Translations under genes and position numbers: made by a program
Notes under the pieces: model-generated
The model's database searches: none
Told to the model about the DNA's origin: nothing
What the model saw: the letters and a program-made list of their open reading frames with translations, nothing else
Source: Aralia elata
Taxonomy: Eukaryota > Streptophyta > Magnoliopsida > Apiales > Araliaceae
Direction: 5' to 3'
DNA: 64,000 nucleotides
Assembly (NCBI GenBank): GCA_034770075.1
Contig: CM068382.1
Span: forward strand, 4,992,001 to 5,056,000
In this document: in pieces, positions 46,017 through 58,800 of the stretch
Numbering within the stretch: the first letter of the stretch is position 1
Layout: every line of letters begins with the position of its first letter

Positions 46017-46110
46017 AACCGTATATTAATGGGTTAAGTGACCTGTGTTTATTATTTTTTTAAGTATATTTTTAAGTGTTTTTAAACAATAAAATATTAA
46101 AATAAAAATA
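46017..46110. repeat. Duplicated ~90-bp segment, copy A
   Basis: ATTAATGGGTTAAGTGACC...GTATATTTTTAAGTGTTTTTAAACAATAAAATATTAAAA matches 46612-46690 (copy B) closely. Each copy is followed by a 258-bp MITE and then by the rest of the parent repeat (TTTTGAATAATAAAA...ACATAAATT). Confidence 0.65.
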
Positions 46111-46141
46111 ATTTCAAGTTCTTTTGAATAATAAAATATTA

Positions 46142-46399
46142 TTCCCTCCGTCCCAAATTAATTGCATTTCTAGGACTTTTTAAAGTCAAATTGACTATTT
46201 TTAAAACTAATCTTTTTACTATTTTTGCTAACATATAGGTGAAGATATTATAACCAAAAGAAAATATATACAATTTATTACTAATTTCAATTTTTATAAT
46301 TTTAGAAATATATTTATATATGCTTAATTATTAATTTTAAAAATAGTCAATTTGACTTAAAAAAATCCTAAAAAAGCAATTAATTTGGAACGGGGGGAG
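46142..46399. mobile_element. Stowaway-like MITE, copy 2 (258 bp)
   Basis: TTCCCTCCGTCCCAAATTAA at the left, ...GGAACGGGGGGAG at the right, TA on both sides (46140-46141, 46400-46401). Same interior orientation as copy 1. Confidence 0.9.
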
Positions 46400-46695
46400 T
46401 AAAACATAAATTATTTCATACTTACTCAGTTAGCTGGATGAGTTAATGGACTATTAAGAAGGCCTATGGCCTAGGTTGGTGACCTCTTCTTAAACGCGAC
46501 AAAACGGGTGAGTTGGATCACTTGCATACCGAATTATTATGAATCGAGTTTTTTTTGATCAAATCAAAAGACTCGTTTTTTAATGGATCATATTTTCTTA
46601 AACCCTAATCCATACATTAATAGGTTGGATCCGCGTTTATTACCTTTTTTATGTATATTTTTAAGTGTTTTTAAACAATAAAACATTAAAACGTA

Positions 46696-46953
46696 CTCCC
46701 TCCGTCTCAAATTAATTGCTTTTCTAGGACTTTTTTAAATCAAATTGACTATTTTTAAAATTAATAATTAAGCATATATAAATATATTTCTAAAATTATA
46801 AAAATTGAAATTAGTAATAAATTGTATATACTTTCTTTTGGTTATAATATCTTCACCTATATGTTAGCAAAAATAGTAAAAAGATTAGTTTTAAAAATAG
46901 TCAATTTGACTTTAAAAAATTCTAAAAATGCAATTAATTTGGGACGAAGGGAA
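46696..46953. mobile_element. Stowaway-like MITE, copy 3 (258 bp, inverted relative to copy 2)
   Basis: CTCCCTCCGTCTCAAATTAA ... TTTGGGACGAAGGGAA with TA duplications (46694-46695, 46954-46955). Its interior is the reverse complement of copies 1 and 2. Confidence 0.9.
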
Positions 46954-47834
46954 TATATTATTTTAAGTTATTTTGAATAATAAAACATAAATTGTTTTAA
47001 GTATTCTAAACAATAAAATTCAACTTGTTTCAAAACAATGAAAGATTCATAAAAACGTAAAATTGTTTGTAAAATAAGAAAATATCATTTCTCTCGTCCA
47101 CTAGAGTTACATTTTCACCATTTGTCATATTCTATGTACGGAGAATGGACAATACTGATAACCTCAAAAGAATTAGGAAGTAATGATGACTAATTATAAA
47201 GAAAAAAAATGAAATAATTAGAGTTAACTTATTAGTATATACTAATAGGAGAAAATTTAAATAAAAATAATATTAAATATTAATTAATGGACCAGATTAA
47301 AAAGACTATCTTTTTAATGGGTGACATTTATTCATGCTTAAATTCTTAAATTTAACGGGTAAATTAGATGATCCGTGGATTTAGGTAAAAACACGTAAAA
47401 TCAATTTGGATAAGAGTATCATTCATAATTAAGTTTTGGGTTAAAAACACTAGATAATTATATGAACACTAATAACACTCGTTTCTCTTTTTTCTAATGT
47501 GTTGTGCTGATGCCATAATGATACTGCTCCTGTGAATAAATGAATTTGCTTGATTTGTCTGTTTTTAATTGCAGGCACTTTTTTTCATTTTATGGACTGA
47601 AATGGTTGGTGGTTATATATGAACATTATGCTGTGAATATATACTCCTCCTATTTGAGAGAGTGACAAACAATTAGCAAATATAACTGGATTGGGATGTG
47701 GTCCCGTTTCTTATCATCCATCTACCATTCTCAGGTTTCCACGTTAGAGAGAGAGAGTTTTGAAGAAGAAAAAATATCTTCACATATATATATTTATACA
47801 TACATATATATATATATATACACACACACGGAGA

Positions 47835-48017
47835 GGCTCTAAAGTTAATCTTAAAGAGCGAATCAAAGACGAACCATCGTCTTTGGTGTCTATGGCGACG
47901 ATTCGACACGTTGCCAAAGACTGCATGCATGGCTATGGCGACGGGTCGAACTGTCGCCATAGACACCAAAGACGACGGTTCGTCTTTGATTCGCTCTTTA
48001 AGGTTCGTTTTAGAGCC
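47835..48017. repeat. 183-bp near-perfect palindrome (long hairpin)
   Basis: GGCTCTAAAG... on the left pairs with ...TTTTAGAGCC on the right, and the complementarity continues to the centre at TGCATGCA (about 47926). Arms are about 90 bp with roughly a dozen mismatches, including GAGCGAATCAAAGACGAACC and TCGTCTTTGGTGTCTATGGC in both arms. It is GC-richer than its surroundings and flanked by TA microsatellites (47806-47820, 48023-48052). It could be a palindromic MITE or a source of hairpin small RNAs; no target duplication could be fixed because the flanks are simple repeats. Confidence 0.8.
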
Positions 48018-48018
48018 G

Positions 48019-48055
<37 letters not shown>

Positions 48056-49345
48056 CTTTATATATTTTGGTTATATTGAAGGTCCTAATTCTGGTGGATG
48101 GTGCGTTGTATTTGGGCTTTTAATACAGTGTTTACAAGTTAAATGAGTTATATTTAAAATAAAATAAAAATTTGTTAAAAAAATTAATTTGCCAAATATA
48201 TTTGGTGTGTTTAAAATTATTAACACGAATAGATAAACATATGCTATAACTGGTATAAGTGAGAAATAAAAACTTATTTTAACTGCTTTTGAGGCTGTTT
48301 AAAAATAAAAAATAAAAAAAGCACAGAGAGAGAAGTTCTTGAGAAATTCTAATTGGTTGATATTTTTTGTTTTTTTTTTATTCCAAAAATACATGAGCAT
48401 AAATATCTTCTGCAAGTCATCAGAAAAGCGTAATTATCACGACTCACAAGGGAAGCAATTCTGGACTTTTCTAACTTTCAAGTAACCAATACAAAATAAA
48501 TTAAAAACACGTAGTCCGGGGCAAAAAAAAAAAAGAGATATTTTTTGAAAAGATTATTTTCACTAAAAATAAATAAATAAAAAATATAAGTTTTATTTTA
48601 AAAAAATATTTTTTTGGAGCTTAAAATATAATAGTTTGACTGCAAAAAGACACATGAGAACTTCAACTACAACAAAATATATGAAAAGTTTAACTACAAT
48701 AAAATATATGAAAATACATTCATTGAAAGATTATTCTTTTATATTTCTAAAGACAAAATCTTCAATCAAATATTCAAAATTAAGTTTGTTCAATATATAT
48801 ATATATATTGGACAAACTTAATCTAACCCATCGTTAAAAAGACTAGTAGCATTTATGCTATTTTTTTTTATTGTGCATTTATAGTAAGTTTATTACCAAT
48901 AAGTAAACACAACACCAACCCGACACTACAAGTAAAGACATTTTGCCACAAAATTATAAAAACCAGAAGAAAAAATATAAAGGAACTAGGAACACAAAGT
49001 TGAGAGAGACTCTTATATTATGTTCCTGTATTTATTTATTTATAATGTTATCGTAAAGTAGAAAGGAATAATTCTTAATAGATTATTCTTTATCTCTTTT
49101 TTATGTTTATGAATCGATATAAATTTAATAATGCGTTGGAAAGTAATTTATACTAAAAAAATCATTCGTTGTTAATCTACGAAAGCTTAATCGTTTTAAT
49201 TAAAAAATGGTTTATAAAAAGAATTTTATTTGTAAAATTTCTAAATATATTAAAAACATAGTTTTGTTTTATTTTATTTTTTAATATAATCGAGTAATCA
49301 GTGATAATATGATAATAAAATTAAGACTATAAATTTTAAAAATTA

Positions 49346-49603
49346 TTTCCTCCGTCCCAAATTAATTGCTTTTCTAGGACTTTTTTAAGTCAAATTGACT
49401 ATTTTTAAAATTAATAATTAAGCATATATAAATATATTTCTAAAATTATAAAAAATGAAATTAGTAATAAATTATATATACTTTCTTTTGGTTATAATAT
49501 CTTCACATATATGTTAGCAAAAATAGTAAAAAGATTAGTTTTAAAAATAGTCAATTTGACTTTAAAAACTCCTAGAAATACAATTAATTTGGGACGGAGG
49601 GAA
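49346..49603. mobile_element. Stowaway-like MITE, copy 4 (258 bp)
   Basis: TTTCCTCCGTCCCAAATTAA ... TTTGGGACGGAGGGAA, TA on both sides (49344-49345, 49604-49605); same orientation as copy 3. It ends about 210 bp upstream of the CGEP ATG, so it may contribute to that promoter. Confidence 0.9.
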
Positions 49604-49811
49604 TATATTTTTAAAATTTTATGGATTGAGTTGAAACTTTCAATGAGTTTTGGGTGCACGTATATAATGGTATACTCCATAGATATTTTTATTTTCCCTC
49701 CCGAAACAAGCTAGACCGGGAAAATAATCATAATATCACTTATTTTATTTTTATTTTGTAAATTTGATTTATATATTTTGATTAATAAACAATCTCTCCT
49801 CTCTCTCAGTC

Positions 49812-52800
49812 ATGCGCCTTCACAAAGTCTATCATCGTTTCTCTCTCCTCTCTTTATCTTCTTCTTCCCCTCCTTCCCCTTCACCTTTTCATTTTAATCA
49901 CTCTACTCCTCACAAACCCTTCTCTTCTCTATCTCCTAAGCCAATTCGATCTCTATCAATTCACACAAATTCAAGAAGCACCAACAATTTCTTAGTAAAG
50001 CCCATCAAAACCATGTCCACCTCGAATTTTGTGCCAAATGCTGTCGCCGCCGAACACGCCGGCGGTGGCCCAAACGGCGCTGCTTCTTCGGCAACTAATA
50101 TAGCTGAAGATGATGAAGGTACTAGCATAAAATTTATGTGGGTCTAATTTATGATAGTCTTATTGCGAATTTGATAATTTTATGCTTTTTTTTCTTAGTT
50201 TTATGTACTTATAAAAAAAAAATAGAGGGTTGAAAGTTTTGAATTTATTCTGTAGTTGATGATGTCGATTTTTAGAATTCTTGATTGGACACTGTCATTT
50301 CTGTTATTAAGTTTATATTTACAAATATTTGGGAAAATGGAGTAAAAAGATCATAAAGTTGGAAATTTAGTTATTAATTTTTAATTTTTTTTATCTTTAC
50401 GCTTCTCAAGCTATATTGTGAAAGTACATCAGCAATTTAATTACAATGTGACAAGGTTTCACTTGCACTGAGGCATATATAACCTGGAGCTACTACTTGT
50501 TTGTTCATATTGTGTGAAAAGATTAAGCATATCTATGTGTACTTTAGTACAAATGTACAATGTTGTTCTCTGAAGAAGTGTTGGTTTATGATTTTATCCT
50601 CATGTAATAATCCCGTGCTTTATATAAAATGATGTTGAATCAGCTTTGGGTGGTGGATACCGTCTACCTCCTCAAGAGATTAGAGATATTGTTGATGCAC
50701 CACCCCTTCCAGCATTATCATTCTCTCCAAAACGAGATAAGATATTATTTCTTAAGAGGAGATCTTTACCTCCTTTATCAGACTTAGCAAGACCAGAGGA
50801 AAAGCTCGCTGGTGTGCGAATTGATGGAAAATGTAATACCCGGAGTAGGATGTGAGTAATGATGAAGTTTTGTTCTACGATTTAAATACAATTATGCCAT
50901 ATATCATTTGAGTGGTCTGTAATGTCCTAGATATTTGATATGCATGAACTGAAATGGTATTTTGATTCTACCATGATGAAAATCTCCTATAAAGTATCCA
51001 TACTATTATAGTGTCATTCACTTTGTTAGTCGTATACAGGGACTGAGTAGATGTTGATGAAGTCTGTTATATAGTAGTGTGGAGAGCCAAGAATGTCTTT
51101 TTACTTGTGTGATATTCAATTTTAGCTCTCTTAAACATATGCAGATGTACTGAAATACTTTTCTAAATGTCAATACATTCACAGGTCATTTTACACTGGT
51201 ATTGGGATCCATGATTTGTTGCATGATGGTACTCTAGGCCCAGAGAAAGAGATTCATGGCTTTCCGGATGGTGCTAAAATCAATTTTGTTACCTGGTAAC
51301 TTCCGTTATCCTCTCTCTGTCTATGAAATTTCTTTCTAGACTTTTTAGCATCCTTGATGCTTGGGAAAGAAAGCTCCTACACCTTTCTGCAGATCATCTA
51401 GATCTCTAAATGAATTAAGTAGCTCATTAGGATCTGGGGATATTAGAAACCCACATCCTCTGCTATTTCATCTCAGATTAGTCTATTTGAAAAACCATGA
51501 ACTTGTCACTGCCACTAAGAAGGTGCGTTAATGTTAGCTGATTTTTTACATTTTTAATCCACGAGGACAGTAACATATCTCTTGAGTTCTAAGGAATTTT
51601 TTTTTTGGCTTGCCCCTCTGTGGTTTCTAGTAATACCCCACCCCCACCCCCACCCACACCCACTTTGTAGAAAACAAGGAGAAGAAAGAAACAAATGCTG
51701 ATGAGAATTGTTAGAGCAAGCAAAATCTATGTTTTTCACATGGATGCTTCTATGTGTGCTACTTACATGTCACACATTCAAGATCCATGTGACTCTGTAT
51801 GCAATGGTTTGGGATGGTTCATTGCTTGGTGCACATCCAGCGTGTGCCTCACAGCCTCCCTTGAATCAAGAGGTTACATAGATTGGACAATCCTTTATTA
51901 ACTAAAGAAAAAGAAGATAGTGCCATAGCGGAATCTTACTGGTAATAGATTTCCTTCTCAGGTTTGCTATTACTATTTTTCTGTCACTTTCATTTGAAGC
52001 TTTTTGGTTGGACTTGTGTCTATTAAGATTATCTATTTTTGAGATAAGTACTATGCTAATATTTTTGCTACAAACTTCTTCTTTGCGTAATTCAAAATTT
52101 TCTTGTTTCAACCAGGTCAACTGATGGTCAGCATTTATCCTTTTGCATCAGAGTTGGGGAGGTAATGGATCTACTTACTGAAACTTGGCTACTGCTTTAG
52201 GACCAGTTGTTCTTTTTCCTTGACATTTGCACAAGACAGGTTATCATAAAATTTTCACCATGTGCTAAAGGAGCAATGGACCCCCCTTGATTTGTTGAAG
52301 ACAGAAAACGTACTAGTATTAAATATGGGTTTTAAAAAAAATGGTGTATAATTCTAATAATCAGAACTTTGCACAACTGATTGTTAGGGAAATGAAATAT
52401 AGAACAAAACATTGACCTTCAATCATTTTCCAAAACCAAAAGTATAGATAGTGTTCAAAGCGTATAGTATTCTCTGACCCCCTTAAAAGAATATATTGAT
52501 GTCAACCCTGTCTTCAAGTCATTCACATCTTAGAAACTTTTGGTATAGTAACACTAGATCATCTTTTTCTTCCTTTCAAGAATATTAGTTTGGTGATCAT
52601 CATATGAAGCATATCTATTGGAATTTGGAAATTAGGGGTTTATGTTCCCATTAGATGTCTCCGATTCCATCATTTTACTAAACACTAATAATTCATCTAT
52701 GACTACTTTGTTTCTTGTTACTTGTCTCATATTCAGTATGTTTATCTAAGAAACTGGAAAATATAATTGTGAAAATTTTACATTCTGAAATTGCCTTTTC

Positions 52801-55800
52801 TCTCAACTCTCCTGGAACAGGAGGATGATATTAGCAGTAAGCTAAGAGTATGGGTTGCTGATGTGGAAACAGGAAAAGCTAGACCTTTGTTTCAGTCACC
52901 AGATATATGTCTAAATGCAGTTTTTGACAAGTATGCCTCAGAATTCCATGTCATATTCAATCATCAAGTAACTGCTCTCCATTTTGCATAGTTAACACCT
53001 TGACTTTATCTCTATCTCTTTCTGTTTTTTTTTTCTTTCTTCTTTTTTTTTTCAGCTTTGTTTGGGTGGATAACTCAACTCTATTGGTTTGTACTATCCC
53101 TTTGTCGCGTGGGAACCCACCAAAGAAACCTTTGGTCCCCTCTGGTCCTAAAATTCAAGCTAATGAGCAGAAAAGTATTGTTCAAGTTAGAACTTACCAA
53201 GATCTGCTCAAAGATGAGTACGATGAAGATTTATTCGATTATTATGCAACTACGCAACTTGTTTTGGCTTCTTTGGATGGGACAGTGAAGGAAATTGGTC
53301 CACCAGCTGTATATACATCAATAGATCCCTCTCCGGATCAGAAATACCTTTTAATTTCTTCAATTCACAGACCCTACTCTTATATTGTGCCATGCGGAAG
53401 ATTTCCCAAGAAGGTTGATTTGTGGACAGCTGATGGGAAGTTTGTAAGGGAACTATGTGATTTGCCCCTTGCTGAGGACATTCCCATTGCGTCCAATAGT
53501 GTGCGGAAAGGGATGCGCGCAATTAATTGGAGAGCAGATAAGCCTTCGACACTCTACTGGTATACATCTAAGCATTTTAGTTATCTGTTACTATTACTTT
53601 TCTGATGGCAGAAGACCTTTACTAAAATTTTAATGGTTCAACTTAATTGGTGCTGGTTTTGTATTATTAAGCATTAATTTTTTGGTCTCAACATATTAGT
53701 TTAATCATCACCCCCCAACACAAAAAAAATAAAAAAATAAAAAATTCTATGTCAGAGTTAAGGATAAGTGAGTGTTAGCATCACAGAGGGAACTGGGAAG
53801 TGTCATCTGCATGTGGATGACTTCCAATACAATGTTGCTAAAAGTGATTGTTCAGTGTGCATAAGGTTCATTTTGTTCCTCTATAGATAAATATTTTCAA
53901 CTAACATAAGTTTATCAGTTTATGAAGTTATGTAGAAACATTTGGAGTTAAAAGAGGTATGAGACATCATGTATCCTACACAAAATGAAGGAGGGAGTCA
54001 AAGCAGAAATGGGGGTGTATGGTTGTTTTTTTTTTCTTTCCAAACTATAAACCTTCTTACAAGAATTCCAAGCCTAAACAAAATCCTTTCCCTCATCTAG
54101 CCATACCAGACAAAAATAACATCATGGTGCAAAGAAAGAAAACCTTACCCTTCCCAGCTTAGTCCAAAAAACGTATCTACATCAAAGGCTTAAGGCCAGG
54201 CCACAATTAAAACTACTAAAACAACATGTGATACTGGGTAGCTCCTTGGGCCAAAAGGAGAGAAGACTCGGCATCATTGAGCCTACGCGAGCTGCAGGAA
54301 ACTCAACTCGTTTAAACAACATTTTTTAATTTTTTTTTTCCAGTTATAGATATAATCGTTGTACCTTAATTTCCGTTGACCATCTTAATTGATGTGCAAT
54401 GTTTCAAGCTGTCTAGAGAAAGTTGTCTTGAGTACACAGAATGGCAGTTGAATCTTCATTTTGTTCCTGCATACTTGGTGCACCACTATATAAACATGTG
54501 TGACTTATGAATTGTTGATAGGGCGGAAACACAAGATGGCGGTGATGCTAAAGTTGAAGTTTCTCCACGCGACATAATATATTCAGAAGCTGCTGAGCCC
54601 CTTCAAGGCGAAAAGCCGATAATCTTACATAAACTTGACCTTCGCTATGGGTATGCAAACAAGCTGTTCTCTGTACATGTATAAGTGAGCTGCATGAGTT
54701 ATATTTCTATCCTTCATTAGATGATTAATAGTTGTATAATGTAGCTTAGAAGTGTTTTGATCTTACTAGACACCAAGAATTGAGATGTTATTACCTGCTA
54801 TAAATGAACTACTTTCTGAGGCTAGCAAGTTGGGTTTCCATCTTGAGTCATTTCAAAATTCTAAGCTTATGTGGTCATCAAATATATGCTAACTAATGAA
54901 TCTTGCAAGATATCATTGTGGCTTTTCAGCATGGTATTGTGCTGTTGTAATCTGTATTTTGTATTTAAAGTCGGGAGCAGCTATGTTATATAGTGACTTT
55001 GTTTCGTAAACTTGCTTACGATATAAACCGAGGATCCCAGTTTAATGTGTACAGCCTTTTAATCTTTTCAGAGGGATTTCATGGTGTGATGATTCACTAG
55101 CTCTGGTTTATGAATCTTGGTACAAAACACGGCGAATAAAAACTTGGGTGCTGTCTCCTGGAACTGTTGATATGAGTCCGCGCATACTATTTGATAGGTC
55201 GTCAGAAGATGTGTATTCTGATCCAGGCTCTCCTATGTTGCGGAGAACTCCTGCTGGAACTTATGTGATTGCAAAATTTAAGAAGGAAAATGATGAAGGC
55301 ACCTATGTTTTACTAAATGGAAGTGGTGCTACCCCAGAAGGAAACATTCCCTTCCTGGATTTGTTTGACATGTAAGTGTTTGATTACTTTATATATCTTC
55401 ATGTTATTTTCAATTACTGGATCAGTGTTCTTACACATTAAATTTCAGAAATACAGGCAGCAAGGAACGAATATGGGAGAGCAGCAAGGAAAAATATTAT
55501 GAGACAGTTGTTGCTTTAATGTCTGATCAGAATGAAGGGGAGATTAACATTAATCAGTTAAAGATACTTACCTCTAAAGAATCTAAAACTGAAAACACCC
55601 AATATTACTTACAGAGTTGGCCAGAAAAGAAGGCAACTCAGATTACAAATTTTCCCCATCCATACCCTCAGTTGGCATCACTTCAGAAAGAGATGATCAG
55701 ATACCAGAGGAAGGATGGAGTTCAACTAACTGCAACACTGTACCTTCCACCAGGATACGATCCCTTGAGGGATGGTCCTCTTCCATGCCTGGTATGGTCC

Positions 55801-58800
55801 TATCCTGGAGAGTTTAAAAGCAAAGAGGCTGCTAGCCAAGTACGTGGTTCTCCTAATGAGTTTTCAGGCATAGGTTCAACATCAGCCTTGCTGTGGCTCG
55901 CAAGGAGGCATGAATCTTTCCTTTGGCCTTTTTCCCAACAACTTTTGTGATATTGAGATATCTTTGTCGATTCCTTTTTAAGTATTGCTCTCAGTTGCTG
56001 GCTTGGAGTATATGTGTTGGACATTTTTTTGATTGCACCAAGTCTTACAGGTTTGCTATCTTGTCTGGACCAACAATTCCCATCATCGGGGAGGGTAAAG
56101 AAGAGGCAAATGATAGGTATGTGAAAACCAATGTTTTCCATTTTGTCATCTATTTGATTCATTTAGATTATAATAGAATCTTTTCATTCCACCAAGGAAG
56201 AAGCTCCACATAGTTAATTATCAATCATCAATCATCATTGGTTGTTCGTACAAATCACATCCTTCTCTTGAGAATGGTGGTAATTTGTGGGCCGCATATA
56301 TTCCTTGAACCACATTCTCTCTACCAAACGGATATAAATGAGTTCATCAAGAAATGGCAACTGCTTGGAAGGGTGATTAGGAAAGACTAAATTGTTTATA
56401 AAACAAAACTGGGTTATTAGAAACATGGGAAACATAATTAATTGTCCTGTTTCATTAATAATGAAACAAAGCAAGTTCAGACTAGTCATCATTAACCAAC
56501 CCAGTTCTCAGAATATATATAACACCGTAGATAGAGAATTCATATTAACATTTTTACTTACCTCACTTCTAATGTGAGAAGGGTGATTCCCACTTCATTA
56601 GCTAGACATAGATCAACATAAAAGTTATAAACAAGGACGGACACCATAGGTTGTTACTATGGAGCCTAATATTCCCATTTGCCATCCCCCCCCCCCCCCC
56701 CAAAGAAAATAGTCCCGTTATTTTTGATAATAGTATAAAATGACCAAGTCCTTAAGTTTACTATCACAATTTAATTATCATGCCATCACTATTAAACTAA
56801 ACACTAACATGGAATGGATATATATCCTAAAAGTTTGTGAATTTTGCAAATGGGACTCTTGTTGTGGAATGGAGGGAGTATTTGCTTAATAGGACTATAG
56901 AAACTTGTTTTCTCATTGGTTTTTATTGACTTATGTTTATTTAAGCAAATGTTGCTGGTTCTATCTTTTCATAATATTACTATTAATTGCAACCAGTGAC
57001 TATAGTTGTAAATCCTCTCTACTTCAATTCCAACCACCAAATAATTTGATCAAAGACTAAATAGAAATTCTATTTAAGTTTATCATGAATAAATAATAAA
57101 TTATAAATAAAAGAAATTAAGGGGAAAAAATTCCATTATATCAAATCTTGAGCCAATTAAAGATTGTTATTACTTTTCTCTCACTTTTTAAATATTGTGG
57201 TGATTTTACAAAGGAAAGTGGTAGAAAAACTTTTGAAAAACTAAAAAAAACTAGCTAAGTGCCCCGTGCGAAGCACGGGTTGTTTTTAAAATAAAATAAT
57301 TTTTAATTTTTAATTTAATTTCTATAGTGGTTATAAAATACATTTTGTGAATTTTAAATTGACTTGCTGCCATTACTAGAATGACTATAAATTTTGCTTA
57401 AAAAACGAATGACTACATATCACATACAATTGTCGAATACTCGCAATTGAGTACTACTAATGTGATTCTTTTGTTATTTTTAATTTAATATTAAGTTTTT
57501 ATATAGTTTCAAAATGTAATATTTAGTTTTTATAATCAATCATCCGTATTTTATTATGCATTTTTAATTAGAGGTAATAAGTTAATATTAAAGTTTTGTA
57601 GGACCATAAAGACAGTTTTAATCCTAGCATTATATGCAAGGTTCTAAAAGGCGCTAGGCGGGAGGCGGGCGGCCGGAGGGGGCCTAGAGCCTAGGGGGCT
57701 TAGGCGGGGCTTAGGCGGGGCCTAGGCGGGATTTTTATTTTAAGTCAATTTTAATATTTTATCTTATATTTATCCAAACAAAACAATAATATAAAGCAAA
57801 ACAATCTATAATAAAGATAATAAAGGCATTTGTTTAAAGTTCAAACACATATCCAATATTGCTAATGTCAAAGTTCAAACACAAACATGTAATTGTTCAA
57901 AGTTTAAACACAAACAAATAATCAAAAATACAAACTAATAGTTCTCATCTCCATATCTCTCTATATCTCTAACTCTTCTTCTCCATATCCTCCAAGATAA
58001 TGTCTCTATCGGACTCACACTCATACTCCTTCAAGATAATGACCCATGACATTATTTTGTAACTTAGTTATTAAAATAAAAATATAAAACAATTGCAACT
58101 CTAATTTCTCCACCTAGGCCACGCATAAAGGCTTAATTTCTCCGCCTTGTTCGTCTAGGCCCCGTCTAGTCCAACCTAATTTCCCAGAGGTGTATTTTTG
58201 CCGCTTTGGGCCTAGACGAGGTGCCTAGACGAGACGCCTAGGCGGCCTAGCGCCTAGGCGTGGCGGGAGGGGGGGGGGCCTAGCGCCTAGGCGGACCTAG
58301 GCGGGGATTTTTAGAACAGTGATTATATGGGAGCATAAAAAGTGTTTTACTTCTAGCTAAATTCTATACCTATGCCAAAGACCAAAGACTAAAGACGAAG
58401 ACCAAAAAATAAGTTTTGTCTTATTATATATTTATATAGATGAGAATTATATATATATATGTGTGTGTGTGTGTGTATATTTTTTATTTTTTATGGTTGA
58501 TGATCGCAGCAATGTTGTTACAGATCATAACTACTTTTAATTCACTGTAGCAGTTGTAATGGCTCATTGCAGCACTGTAATTTTGTAATGGTTGTAATGG
58601 CCACCGTGGCTCTCCAGAATCCTGTTAAGTAAAACTAGTAAAACTGTTACATAGCAGGCACTTAAACCATGTGTCAAATGGATCTAATATGTGATTATGA
58701 GATAAAAAGCGTAAGTAGAGATGCAATATACTTGTTCCTTCCTTGGAACACAATGTTGTATATAATAGAGGCGAACCACTTTTAAAATACTCATGTGCAC

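Larger units (their letters stand above)
45221..49811. other. 4.6-kb MITE-rich spacer between CP12 and CGEP
   Basis: Holds three copies of the 258-bp Stowaway, a possible SINE, a duplicated host segment, a 183-bp palindrome between TA microsatellites, and the proximal CGEP promoter. No protein gene is recognised; the open frames at 47673-48146 are created by the palindrome and TA repeats. Confidence 0.55.

Noticed and set aside
47760..48146. 128-aa ORF on the plus strand and overlapping frames on both strands
   Set aside because: The frame is made of TA microsatellite translation and the two arms of the palindrome; the same peptide-like string appears on both strands because the DNA is palindromic.
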